DNA of 15,050 bases, from assembly GCA_001777995.1 (NCBI GenBank), contig MFFV01000028.1, forward strand, positions 5,761 to 20,810, read 5' to 3'. Origin of the DNA: Candidatus Falkowbacteria bacterium RIFCSPLOWO2_02_FULL_45_15 (GTDB lineage Bacteria > Patescibacteriota > Patescibacteriia > Patescibacteriales > XYC2-FULL-47-12). The translations under genes and the position numbers were made by a program. The first letter of the stretch is position 1, and each line of letters opens with the position of its first letter. Under the pieces are notes generated by a model. The model saw nothing but the letters and a program-made list of their open reading frames with translations. It was not told the origin of the DNA and made no database searches. This document shows, piece by piece, positions 1 to 5,464 of the stretch.

Positions 1-375
1 CGAGCCGACATTTTCGGCACCTCGCTTTACCGCGATACCTATAGTTACCATTTTAATCGCTACATCCATTACCCGCTTACGCCCGGATTTTTTCGCCTGA
101 AAGCGAATCTGACGGAATTTTTAAGTATGCCCAAACCGCGCGATATCGTGGTAATTGAATTGCAAGCCGAACCTTGGGGGCCAAAGCCCTATTACCAATT
201 GACAAAAGAGGAAGGCGAGCGCACGATGAATTTAGAGAAATTCAGGGATATTTTGGAGTTTGCCCGCCGTTCGTCTTTCCGCGAATTTTATCTCTGGGGC
301 GTGGAATGGTGGTATTGGGAAAAAGAGGTTAACGGAGATAAGACGATGTGGGAGGAAGCCAAAAGTTTATTTTAG
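1..375 (+). CDS. C-terminal part of a glycoside-hydrolase-like protein (5' end outside window)
   Basis: The frame is open from base 1 and ends at TAG 373-375, giving 124 residues of a longer protein; the ATG at 127 is internal because the same frame reads on upstream. The visible part begins RADIFGTSLYR, has the core VVIELQAEPWG, and later the aromatic-rich FYLWGVEWWYW, ending EEAKSLF. A strand ending in Glu followed by Gln-Ala-Glu-Pro-Trp, then a Trp/Tyr-rich strand, resembles the last strands of a TIM-barrel glycoside hydrolase (cellulase or beta-galactosidase type) in which the Glu would be the nucleophile. That assignment is by resemblance to proteins of this type in Parcubacteria and is an inference; substrate and cleavage type cannot be read from this fragment. 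No terminator follows directly; a repeat-rich spacer separates it from the ROK gene. Confidence 0.55.
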   Translation, partial: RADIFGTSLYRDTYSYHFNRYIHYPLTPGFFRLKANLTEFLSMPKPRDIVVIELQAEPWGPKPYYQLTKEEGERTMNLEKFRDILEFARRSSFREFYLWGVEWWYWEKEVNGDKTMWEEAKSLF

Positions 376-446
376 AAATTATTCCAAAGCTCAAATTGTT
401 CCCCGCCTGCCATAGCTGGCACTGCGGGCAGGCAAATTATTCCAAA
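376..446. repeat. Hairpin segment between 13-bp direct repeats
   Basis: AAATTATTCCAAA occurs at 376-388 and again at 434-446. The 45 nt between them hold a GC-rich hairpin with arms GCCTGCC (405-411) and GGCAGGC (427-433), plus an alternative internal stem TGCCA/TGGCA (408-412 and 417-421). A degenerate third copy of the direct repeat is at 393-402, and an inverted copy, TTGGAATAATTT, is at 501-512. The arrangement looks like insertion of a small palindromic repeat with a target duplication, or slippage of a local repeat. The rest of the spacer to 557 is AT-rich with no clear promoter. Confidence 0.6.
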
Positions 447-557
447 ACAAATCTTAACACTAAATGTTTAAAATTTTAGTTTTTGGATTTTGATATTGGC
501 TTGGAATAATTTGAAATAATTTAGATTTTGGATTTGAAATACTAAATACTTTACAAT

Positions 558-1439
558 ATGCCAGAAGAAAAAAAAATACAATATTCCATCGGCGTAGACA
601 TCGGCGGAACGAAGATGTCCGCGGTTTTATTTGATTTAGTTAAAAAGGAAGTAGCGGCAGACTATAAGCTCGCGACGCCGAAAAATAGTTTGGAAAAATT
701 TTTAGTGATGTTGCAGGCCTTAATTGATCCCCTGTTGGAGCGGGCCAAGAAAGGCAAGGGCCAGGTCACTAAAATCGGCATCGGCGTGCCGGGCATCATC
801 AGCGCGCCTACTAATAAAAACGAACAAGGAGAAGTATTGCACTGTAATAATTTAAAAATTTTAAATGAGGCGCCGATTGGAAAAATATTGCAGGAAAAAT
901 ATCAATTGCCCGTATGGGTTGATAACGACGCGAACTGCTTTTTGCGCGCCGAACTCGCTTTGGGCGCGGTTAAAAATTCCGCGAGCGCGGTCGGCATCAC
1001 GCTTGGCACCGGCATTGGCGGCGCGATTAGCATTAATCGCGACATTTTCCAAGGGGTGCATGGATCGGCCGGCGAGCCGGGGGCAATGGTAGTGGATGTA
1101 GTAGACAATACGCCGATGACTTTAGAAGAAATTTATCATAATTTAACGCAAGGCAATCCGCAAGCCAAAGCCGAAGAAGCGTTTCACGGCGACGAGTTAG
1201 CGCTCAAAGCGTATCAGGAGTTTGGCCGGTATTTGGGCTTGGCGCTGGCGAGCATCGTTAATTTGGTGGACCCGGAAATTATCGTTATCGGCGGCAGCGC
1301 CATGCACTCGGGGGAGCTGTTTTTAGCCGAAGTAAAAAAGAGCTTAAGGGCAAAAATTTTATCGCCGAAATTGAAAAAAATAAAAATAGTGCCGGCAAAG
1401 TTAGCCCAAGCCGGGGCGATTGGAGCGGCGCTGCTCTAA
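558..1439 (+). CDS. ROK-family sugar kinase lacking the zinc-binding motif
   Basis: ROK proteins phosphorylate hexoses (glucose, fructose, N-acetyl sugars) with ATP, or act as sugar-responsive repressors. At 293 aa with no N-terminal helix-turn-helix, this is the kinase form. It shows the phosphate-binding motif DIGGTK (14-19), IGIGVPG (73-79), DNDANC (122-127) with D124 in the catalytic base position, LGTGIGG (149-155) and GSAGEPGAM (169-177). E173 matches the sugar-binding Glu. The usual following His is Ala176, and the CxCGxxGCxE zinc cluster after it is absent, so the structural zinc site is missing. An adenosine-binding IVIGG segment lies near the C-terminus. There is no Shine-Dalgarno before the ATG. 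It stands alone on this strand, so the sugar substrate cannot be deduced; cytoplasmic glucokinase-like activity is the default guess. Confidence 0.9.
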   Translation: MPEEKKIQYSIGVDIGGTKMSAVLFDLVKKEVAADYKLATPKNSLEKFLVMLQALIDPLLERAKKGKGQVTKIGIGVPGIISAPTNKNEQGEVLHCNNLKILNEAPIGKILQEKYQLPVWVDNDANCFLRAELALGAVKNSASAVGITLGTGIGGAISINRDIFQGVHGSAGEPGAMVVDVVDNTPMTLEEIYHNLTQGNPQAKAEEAFHGDELALKAYQEFGRYLGLALASIVNLVDPEIIVIGGSAMHSGELFLAEVKKSLRAKILSPKLKKIKIVPAKLAQAGAIGAALL

Positions 1440-1471
1440 GTCGCTTAACGCATAACTCGTAGCATAAATAC

Positions 1472-1501
1472 AAAAAAATACAGCCGAGGGGCCGTTTTTT
1501 T
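1472..1501. terminator. Bidirectional Rho-independent terminator between ROK gene and pilin gene
   Basis: A run of seven A (1472-1478), a short GC stem (ACAGCC with GGCCGT, one A-C mismatch, GAGG loop) and a run of seven T. It can serve the plus-strand ROK gene and the minus-strand pilin gene, which converge here. The stem is short, so strength is uncertain. Confidence 0.55.
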
Positions 1502-1537
1502 AAATTAGCGATATTTTTTAAGCATCAATACAAACCA

Positions 1538-1614
1538 GATATTGGATATTAAGATATTAGATATTAATGAAACTTTCAAACTCTCGGCATTTAATATCCC
1601 AATATCTAATATCC
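1538..1614. repeat. Inverted array of 7-bp units (GATATTR ... AATATCY)
   Basis: The left arm has four GATATTR units at 1538-1544, 1545-1551, 1553-1559 and 1560-1566 (one extra A at 1552). The right arm has three AATATCY units at 1593-1599, 1601-1607 and 1608-1614 (one extra C at 1600). The arms are complementary and would form a long AT hairpin around a loop of about 26 nt. A second copy lies at 5869-5933 in opposite orientation; the two share a 15-nt block beginning CGGCATTTAA. It sits just past the stop of the minus-strand pilin gene. Confidence 0.8.
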
Positions 1615-1617
1615 AAT

Positions 1618-2112
1618 TTAATTAGAATTAGGATTATTTGGGTCAACTACTCTACCAAAGTCGTCTGTTTGTATTCCTCCACTGCCTCCTCCCACCGCTC
1701 CGATGCCTTTGAAGATAATAAAATTAACCAAGGCGTAAGAAGCAAAGATGATAAATAGTCCTAAAGTCGCCCAGATTAAAACGTCTTTGCCCTGTTTTAC
1801 TTTTTCATCGTTGCCCCCCGAAGTCATCCAGAGCAAGCCGCCGTAGATGAACATAATTAAAGCCAGCGAGCCGACTACTCCCAATACGCCGTTAATGACG
1901 CGGCCGATAAGTCCGGGGATGCCGCCCGGCACGTCGCCAGTGGTGTTGGTGAGGGGGTTGGTGAGGGAGACGGGGCCGCCGGAGCCACTGGTTATATTGG
2001 TGTTTCCTCGTGGCGCGTCAGGAGGAGTTACTTGAGCATAAACGAAATTAGTGGTAATGTTAAAAATGCTTAAAGCAGACAAGAGGCAGAGGACGATGAA
2101 TAATTTTTTCAT
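1618..2112 (-). CDS. TrbC/VirB2-like pilin-type membrane protein
   Basis: A 164-aa protein with a signal peptide (residues 1-26, MKK then a hydrophobic core, likely cleavage after VYA), a low-complexity Gly/Thr/Pro segment (about 28-65), and two membrane helices at about 70-96 and 109-134. The short loop between them reads GGLLWMTSGGNDEKVKQGKD. A signal peptide plus two helices joined by a short Lys/Asp-rich loop is the layout of VirB2/TrbC pilins and of the type IV secretion pilin-like family abundant in CPR genomes. The C-terminal tail (135-164) is Gly- and Asn-rich. In this phylum such proteins may build surface pili or DNA-uptake machinery, but no other secretion gene is in the window. 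It has its own extended -10 promoter and follows the terminator of the upstream cassette, so it is probably transcribed alone. Confidence 0.8.
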   Translation of the reverse strand: MKKLFIVLCLLSALSIFNITTNFVYAQVTPPDAPRGNTNITSGSGGPVSLTNPLTNTTGDVPGGIPGLIGRVINGVLGVVGSLALIMFIYGGLLWMTSGGNDEKVKQGKDVLIWATLGLFIIFASYALVNFIIFKGIGAVGGGSGGIQTDDFGRVVDPNNPNSN

Positions 2113-2134
2113 ATATCTTAGTTAGTATATCATT

Positions 2135-2143
2135 ATTATAGCA
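2135..2143 (-). promoter_or_regulatory. Extended -10 promoter for the pilin-like gene
   Basis: On the minus strand the motif TGCTATAAT has a perfect -10 hexamer at 2140-2135 with the TGn extension. No recognisable -35 is present 17 nt upstream, as is usual for extended -10 promoters. The start site would be near 2128, leaving a leader of about 16 nt before the ATG at 2112. Confidence 0.6.
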
Positions 2144-2150
2144 TAGAATA

Positions 2151-2183
2151 AAAAAAGAGGGAGATACGCGAACATTCTCCCTC
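2151..2183 (-). terminator. Rho-independent terminator of the three-gene cassette
   Basis: An 8-bp perfect stem (GAGGGAGA at 2157-2164 with TCTCCCTC at 2176-2183) around an 11-nt loop. On the minus strand it is followed by six T (2156-2151). It lies 27 nt past the stop of the last cassette gene and before the pilin promoter, separating the two transcription units. Confidence 0.85.
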
Positions 2184-2209
2184 CTCAGCAACTAAGCACA
2201 TAAAGAACA

Positions 2210-3322
2210 TTATTTTTCTCGCTCAACGGTGAGTTTCACTATCTTGCCGTTGGCGGCTTCAATCCAGAGAGTCCCCGTGGCATAGGCGCGGGGGCAAACA
2301 GTTTCAAATTTATCTTGAAACGTCTGCCAGTATCCGCCCCAATACACTCGAAGCTCCCCAGAAGTTTCCAGACGAATCCTGTCTTCCGGCTGGATTATTT
2401 CTCCAAACCGGACCGTTGGCACGAAATGTTCGGAGCCAGTCGTCTCGTCAAATCCCGTGCCGGCGTAGGTCGCCTGGAAAACGACCTTAAATTTTTCCGA
2501 GGGGTGGGGGGGCTCAACAGCCACCTCCCTGTTGCGAACCCACCCCATCGGTGATTTGCGTGTAAACTCCCTGTTACTATCGGGGAGCATAACACAAATC
2601 AAGGTGTGCATGCCGTCTTTTCTTTCCCCCTCTTTTTCAAGATAGGGGTAACGGACGGCTGGGTCAAGATTGGTCGTTGCCTCAAACAGTAGTGTGGCGG
2701 AGTCTTCTTTATAAATTTTCACTTCACTACTTTTTGGGCGAACCATTAATCCTAACTCCTTCATCATGTTCAGACGATCAACTTCAATCGTCTGCGCGGT
2801 TTTTTCCAGATAGACCGCGGCCCACTTGTCATAGGCCTCCACAATGCCATGGAGCATGAGGCAAATCGCCACAATGACCATGGATAGAGCGACCAACCGC
2901 TTGGGCCACTTCATCTGCGGAAAAACAACCGCGAAGAAGATTGACCCAAGAGTTAGGACGATATAGGGAGCAAAAATACGAATCGCCCCAAATATCGTCC
3001 GGTCAAACACCGCCCAGTCGTCATACGCCCCGAGGAGCGTATGTTTTCCCACAGTATACGCAGTCAACGCTACGACTATGTACACCAATGAGAAAAGCAT
3101 TACCGCTTTGGGCGTGCTAGTAATGGGCTTGAAATACGGCACCGCTACCTGCATCGCCCAAATACCGGCAATGAAGAAAGGGATAATAATAAAGCCGATT
3201 TGAATTCCGGTGAAGTATCCGAGGATACTCACCAAAATCCAAACAGCCGCTAGAAGTTTTAAGAGCGGCCATATTGCGCTACTCCATTTTTCATTTATCC
3301 ATGTCAGCATTTTTTTTCTCAC
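2210..3322 (-). CDS. Unrecognised protein with five membrane helices and a soluble C-terminal domain
   Basis: 370 aa from a GTG at 3322; an ATG four codons later (3310) is an alternative start. Hydrophobic helices lie at about 17-37, 40-62, 73-93, 110-134 and 141-162. A soluble region of about 205 residues follows (165-370), rich in predicted beta strands: KFKVVFQATYAG, PTVRFGEIIQPEDRIRLE, ELRVYWGGYWQTF, TLWIEAANGKIVKLTVE. Two Cys in the soluble part (about 243 and 343) could pair if this domain is outside the cell. I do not recognise a family. It begins 7 nt after the stop of the preceding membrane protein and ends just before a strong terminator, so it is the third gene of a tight operon. 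The beta-rich tail beside a first gene with an Ig-like domain suggests the three products meet at the envelope; this is inference. Confidence 0.8.
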   Translation of the reverse strand: MRKKMLTWINEKWSSAIWPLLKLLAAVWILVSILGYFTGIQIGFIIIPFFIAGIWAMQVAVPYFKPITSTPKAVMLFSLVYIVVALTAYTVGKHTLLGAYDDWAVFDRTIFGAIRIFAPYIVLTLGSIFFAVVFPQMKWPKRLVALSMVIVAICLMLHGIVEAYDKWAAVYLEKTAQTIEVDRLNMMKELGLMVRPKSSEVKIYKEDSATLLFEATTNLDPAVRYPYLEKEGERKDGMHTLICVMLPDSNREFTRKSPMGWVRNREVAVEPPHPSEKFKVVFQATYAGTGFDETTGSEHFVPTVRFGEIIQPEDRIRLETSGELRVYWGGYWQTFQDKFETVCPRAYATGTLWIEAANGKIVKLTVEREK

Positions 3323-3329
3323 TTTCTTT

Positions 3330-4400
3330 TTATTTTCTCTCGCGAAGAAATATCTTCACGAGAAGTTCAGAAATGGTACTACCGATAACGGAGTGAAAAA
3401 TTTCTCCGGTCGGCGTACCGGCTGCAGTTGGTCCAGCGGTAGTTGGAGCTGGTTGAGAGGCACCAGCTTTTTTTGCCATGGCGGTGGCGAATGTTTCTTT
3501 CATTTGGTCCCATACTTCATCACCAAGTGAAAAGAGAACCTGCAACACCGTGGCTACGACACAGGCGGTGACATAAAAGAGAAGCACTAAAGTGAATATT
3601 GCTTCTATAACAAACAGCAACATCCACTGCTCTTCCCGTTTTTGTTGCCACCAGCTTTTCTGTGCCAGCGTTACGGCTGGCGCGCTGGTGGTTGACTGGA
3701 TGACGAGACTATTTAAGTACAAACTTACCTCTTCATACAAGTCATTTCCAACTAGACGAGATTTTTTTGCAAAACCAATAACATCGTTCAAGGAAAAATT
3801 TTTGTGCCTCACAACACCCTTATACTCATCAGCACTTAAACCTTTCTCTTTGATCAAGAGGTTTTGCAAAAATAATCTTTTGTCTTTACTCCAGGATTCA
3901 GACATCTCCTGAAGCCCCTGTTGCGCCATTGGCTTGTTGGTAAGCTTAACTATTTGTTGCCTGCCAACGCCAAACAACTCATCCAATGTCCAGGAGATGA
4001 TTTTTCCTGGACCAAAAAACAGCACGGTCATACAGATGAGGTATGCGGCTAAAACATAAAAAAAATGTTTCAGCCATATATTCCGCGACAACGCCCAGTC
4101 AAACGACCGGACCTTATCGTACTCATCTTTAAGTGTTTTTCTTTCGGCGGGCGTGTCGGCGATGAGGCCGGCGTTCCAGTCCGCTTGGTGCTGACATCGC
4201 TTCATTTCTTGATTTGCAAGCAGAATTTCTGCTTTATAAATCAAGTAATCGGCGAGGTAATTCAAGCACCAACCGCAAGCTAGAATAATGCCGATGATTT
4301 CCAGCTTGACTGAAAAGAGAATTCCGATGATAAAAAAAGCTCCGACAAGAATAAAAAACCAAAACCTCGTTATGAAACTTACAACATTATTCCAGTTCAT
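3330..4400 (-). CDS. Unrecognised multi-pass membrane protein with a central soluble region
   Basis: 356 aa starting at ATG 4400, supported by a strong Shine-Dalgarno (AAGGAGA at 4414-4408, 7 nt before the ATG). Membrane helices lie at about 10-30, 33-55, 110-130 and 262-290. Between helices 2 and 3 is a charged, probably helical segment (56-108). Between helices 3 and 4 is a soluble region (131-258) with Lys/Glu-rich helices, for example SWSKDKRLFLQNLLIKEKG. After helix 4 comes a Pro/Thr/Ala/Gly linker (about 316-332) and a short amphipathic C-terminus ending in basic residues. No known family is apparent. It follows the Ig/zinc-ribbon gene by 16 nt and precedes the next membrane protein by 7 nt, so the three are almost certainly co-transcribed. 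Confidence 0.8.
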   Translation of the reverse strand: MNWNNVVSFITRFWFFILVGAFFIIGILFSVKLEIIGIILACGWCLNYLADYLIYKAEILLANQEMKRCQHQADWNAGLIADTPAERKTLKDEYDKVRSFDWALSRNIWLKHFFYVLAAYLICMTVLFFGPGKIISWTLDELFGVGRQQIVKLTNKPMAQQGLQEMSESWSKDKRLFLQNLLIKEKGLSADEYKGVVRHKNFSLNDVIGFAKKSRLVGNDLYEEVSLYLNSLVIQSTTSAPAVTLAQKSWWQQKREEQWMLLFVIEAIFTLVLLFYVTACVVATVLQVLFSLGDEVWDQMKETFATAMAKKAGASQPAPTTAGPTAAGTPTGEIFHSVIGSTISELLVKIFLRERK

Positions 4401-4407
4401 TATTCTA

Positions 4408-4414
4408 TCTCCTT
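4408..4414 (-). promoter_or_regulatory. Strong Shine-Dalgarno of the second cassette gene
   Basis: AAGGAGA on the minus strand, 7 nt before the ATG at 4400 and directly after the stop of the preceding gene. It fixes the start, and it is unusual here because most other genes in the window have no such site. Confidence 0.8.
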
Positions 4415-4416
4415 TT

Positions 4417-4872
4417 TCAATATTTTGCTCGCCCTGGATAGTCGCAGATCGGGCAGTAATTGTTAGCGAACAAGTCGCTTTTGCACCTCGGGCAGTACTT
4501 GCCCCGAGAATTTATTTCGTAAGACGGTAATCCCGGGAATGAAACTGTGACGGCTTGTTTTACTTCTGTGCCGTCACTCAATTTCACTCCCACTTCGTAA
4601 GTAGTGTTACCGCCTGAAGAGCTTAATGGCTCTCTGACGGTAAAGACTACTTTCCCTGCGCCATCGGTTGGCTTAGCGCTAACCGTATTTTGGTTTTTTT
4701 TGAGTTGTACACTTTCGTGTGCTAAGGGTTGCCCCTTCTCAGAAAAAACCGCACTGACTGTAAAAACAAAAACACCGCTAGAATTTTGTGGAGGACTGCT
4801 TTGCGCAGCCACTCCAACAACTCTTTTTGGTTTTTGTTTTTGCTGCTGGGTTTGGGTTTGGTTGGTAATCAT
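4417..4872 (-). CDS. Unrecognised protein: Ig-like beta domain followed by a C-terminal zinc ribbon
   Basis: 151 aa from ATG 4872, with GAGGAG 8 nt upstream. The N-terminus (1-32) is Gln/Ser/Pro-rich and disordered. Residues about 33-113 form a beta-rich unit with alternating hydrophobics (VFVFTVSAVFSEKGQPL, then GAGKVVFTV, TTYEVGVKLSDGTEVKQAV) typical of bacterial Ig-like or carboxypeptidase-regulatory-like folds. The C-terminus has CPRC (127-130), nine residues, then CPIC (140-143), a compact zinc-ribbon knuckle pair. There is no signal peptide or membrane helix, which is odd because such Ig-like units are usually extracytoplasmic and zinc ribbons cytoplasmic. It is the first gene of a three-gene operon with two membrane proteins, so an adaptor binding their cytoplasmic parts is plausible. 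Function is unknown. Confidence 0.75.
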   Translation of the reverse strand: MITNQTQTQQQKQKPKRVVGVAAQSSPPQNSSGVFVFTVSAVFSEKGQPLAHESVQLKKNQNTVSAKPTDGAGKVVFTVREPLSSSGGNTTYEVGVKLSDGTEVKQAVTVSFPGLPSYEINSRGKYCPRCKSDLFANNYCPICDYPGRAKY

Positions 4873-4880
4873 TTATGCGG

Positions 4881-4886
4881 CTCCTC
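4881..4886 (-). promoter_or_regulatory. Strong Shine-Dalgarno of the first cassette gene
   Basis: GAGGAG on the minus strand, 8 nt before the ATG at 4872. It lies inside a five-codon open frame (ATG at 4890, TAA at 4875-4873, reading MRGAA) whose stop touches the gene's start codon. The tiny frame may be chance, but it would allow translational coupling. Confidence 0.7.
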
Positions 4887-4901
4887 TCATTTTTATTTTT
4901 T

Positions 4902-5025
4902 CTAAATTGCCTCGTTCTACTCCTGATTTTCCCCCTCAACTAATAAGAATAATCTTCAGCCGAAGGCGCCCCAACACTTATAAATAAGTGGTGGGGTAAA
5001 TCAGGAGTATAGTGAGACAATTTAG
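4902..5025. repeat. 124-bp inverted repeat with a competing internal hairpin
   Basis: The outer arms of about 38 nt start CTAAATTG at 4902 and end CAATTTAG at 5025; over the outer 27 positions they match with four mismatches, and the match continues into CCTGATTTTCCCC opposite GGGGTAAATCAGG. Inside is a second, stronger hairpin: CCCCA (4969-4973) and CACTTAT pair with ATAAGTG and TGGGG (4992-4996) around a two-base loop. TGGGG is needed by both structures, so they are mutually exclusive. It may be a small non-autonomous palindromic element or an RNA switch in the cassette leader. Confidence 0.7.
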
Positions 5026-5279
5026 TTTTTATGAAGGCGTATAAACCGCAAACCCCCACGCCGCTACGGGCGCCGCTGCTTGTTTCCCAAACATTATCTA
5101 CCCGGCAGTTTTCAAGCCAAAGGCCGGAAAAAAGCCCAATATCAATGCCAAAAATTTTGTTTTTGTTTTTATTAATAAAAAAGGGAAAGCGCCCGTAATG
5201 GTATGGGGGCTAAAAGCAGCTTAATGTCCCGCATTACTGCGGAACTTAACCTTATTTGTAACGAACTATGTAACAAAAT

Positions 5280-5308
5280 AGTATAGCATAAATAAAAAAA
5301 TATGTCAA
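5280..5308 (-). promoter_or_regulatory. Near-consensus sigma-70 type promoter of the three-gene cassette
   Basis: On the minus strand a perfect -35 TTGACA (5308-5303) is followed by a 17-nt spacer and -10 TATACT (5285-5280), with a TGn extension (TGC) before the -10. It is the best promoter in the window. The -35 lies inside a perfect palindrome (5295-5325). Confidence 0.8.
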
Positions 5309-5325
5309 TGTTAGACATATTTTTT
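5295..5325. promoter_or_regulatory. Perfect palindrome over the cassette -35 box (operator or AT-rich terminator)
   Basis: AAAAAATATGTC (5295-5306) and GACATATTTTTT (5314-5325) are exact reverse complements around a 7-nt centre. The -35 hexamer of the cassette promoter spans the left arm and centre. A dimeric repressor bound here would block RNA polymerase. The flanking A and T runs also resemble a bidirectional terminator that could end transcription coming from the small membrane protein gene upstream. Confidence 0.5.
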
Positions 5326-5344
5326 GCTAAAATTAAGGAAATTT

Positions 5345-5464
5345 TTATATATATAACTGCGAATGCGTTCCCATAACGACAAAATAAACAGTATCTCCAT
5401 TATCCAATTCATGAAATATCGCCCGCCAACCGCCGGCTATGTTTATACCATCGCCAAAAGAGCG
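5345..5464 (-). pseudogene. Remnant of a RelE/ParE-like toxin C-terminus
   Basis: The frame directly after the TGA stop of the 129-aa membrane protein, in the same phase, encodes 39 residues containing GGWRAIFHELDNGDTVYFVV followed by MGTHSQLYI, then TAA at 5347-5345. A Trp-Arg-hydrophobic strand, a turn with Asp-Asn-Gly, a hydrophobic strand, and a final Gly-x-His-x-x-hydrophobic-Tyr is the pattern of the last two strands of RelE/ParE-family toxins. It has no start codon and no N-terminal half (such toxins run to about 85-110 aa), and no antitoxin gene is adjacent, so it is read as a broken gene. The assignment is by pattern only. Confidence 0.4.

Larger units (their letters stand above)
4873..5273 (-). 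other. Long structured 5' leader of the cassette (or independent RNA)
   Basis: The only good promoter upstream of the cassette starts transcription near 5273, leaving about 400 nt before the ATG at 4872. In transcript order the leader can form a 7-bp stem with one G-U pair (GTTCCGC at 5246-5240 with GCGGGAC at 5233-5227), a CCGGC/GCCGG stem (5126-5102), a GC-rich block at 5090-5050, then the large inverted repeat at 5025-4902 with an alternative inner hairpin. No convincing gene was found: the longest minus frame without a stop (5209-4943) has no ATG, and a plus-strand frame (5031-5198, 55 codons) has no ribosome site. Sequence hallmarks of tmRNA, RNase P RNA and SRP RNA were looked for and not found. 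A cis-regulatory leader or an uncharacterised small RNA fits best. Confidence 0.45.

Noticed and set aside
1567..1758. 63-codon plus-strand frame opposite the pilin gene
   Set aside because: It begins in the GATATTR repeat and reads antisense through the pilin C-terminus; it has no family features.
4604..4987. 127-codon plus-strand frame opposite the Ig/zinc-ribbon gene
   Set aside because: It is antisense to a gene with a strong ribosome site and clear zinc-ribbon motifs, and it has Cys/Phe-rich shadow composition.
5031..5198. 55-codon plus-strand frame starting at ATG 5031
   Set aside because: No ribosome site, Pro/Ser/Leu-rich chance-like composition, and it lies antisense to the cassette leader.
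4943..5209. 89-codon minus-strand frame without a stop in the leader
   Set aside because: It has no ATG, and its end runs through the inverted repeat; the length is not surprising for this composition. Kept only as a note in the leader entry.
4873..5300. Possible tmRNA, RNase P RNA or SRP RNA in the long gap upstream of the cassette
   Set aside because: The minus strand has a GGGAAACAAGCAGC stretch (5089-5076) that recalls the SRP loop, but the matching CAGG on the 5' side is missing. No TTCGA T-arm or Ala-Ala-stop tag fits tmRNA, and no GAGGAAAGTCC block fits RNase P RNA.
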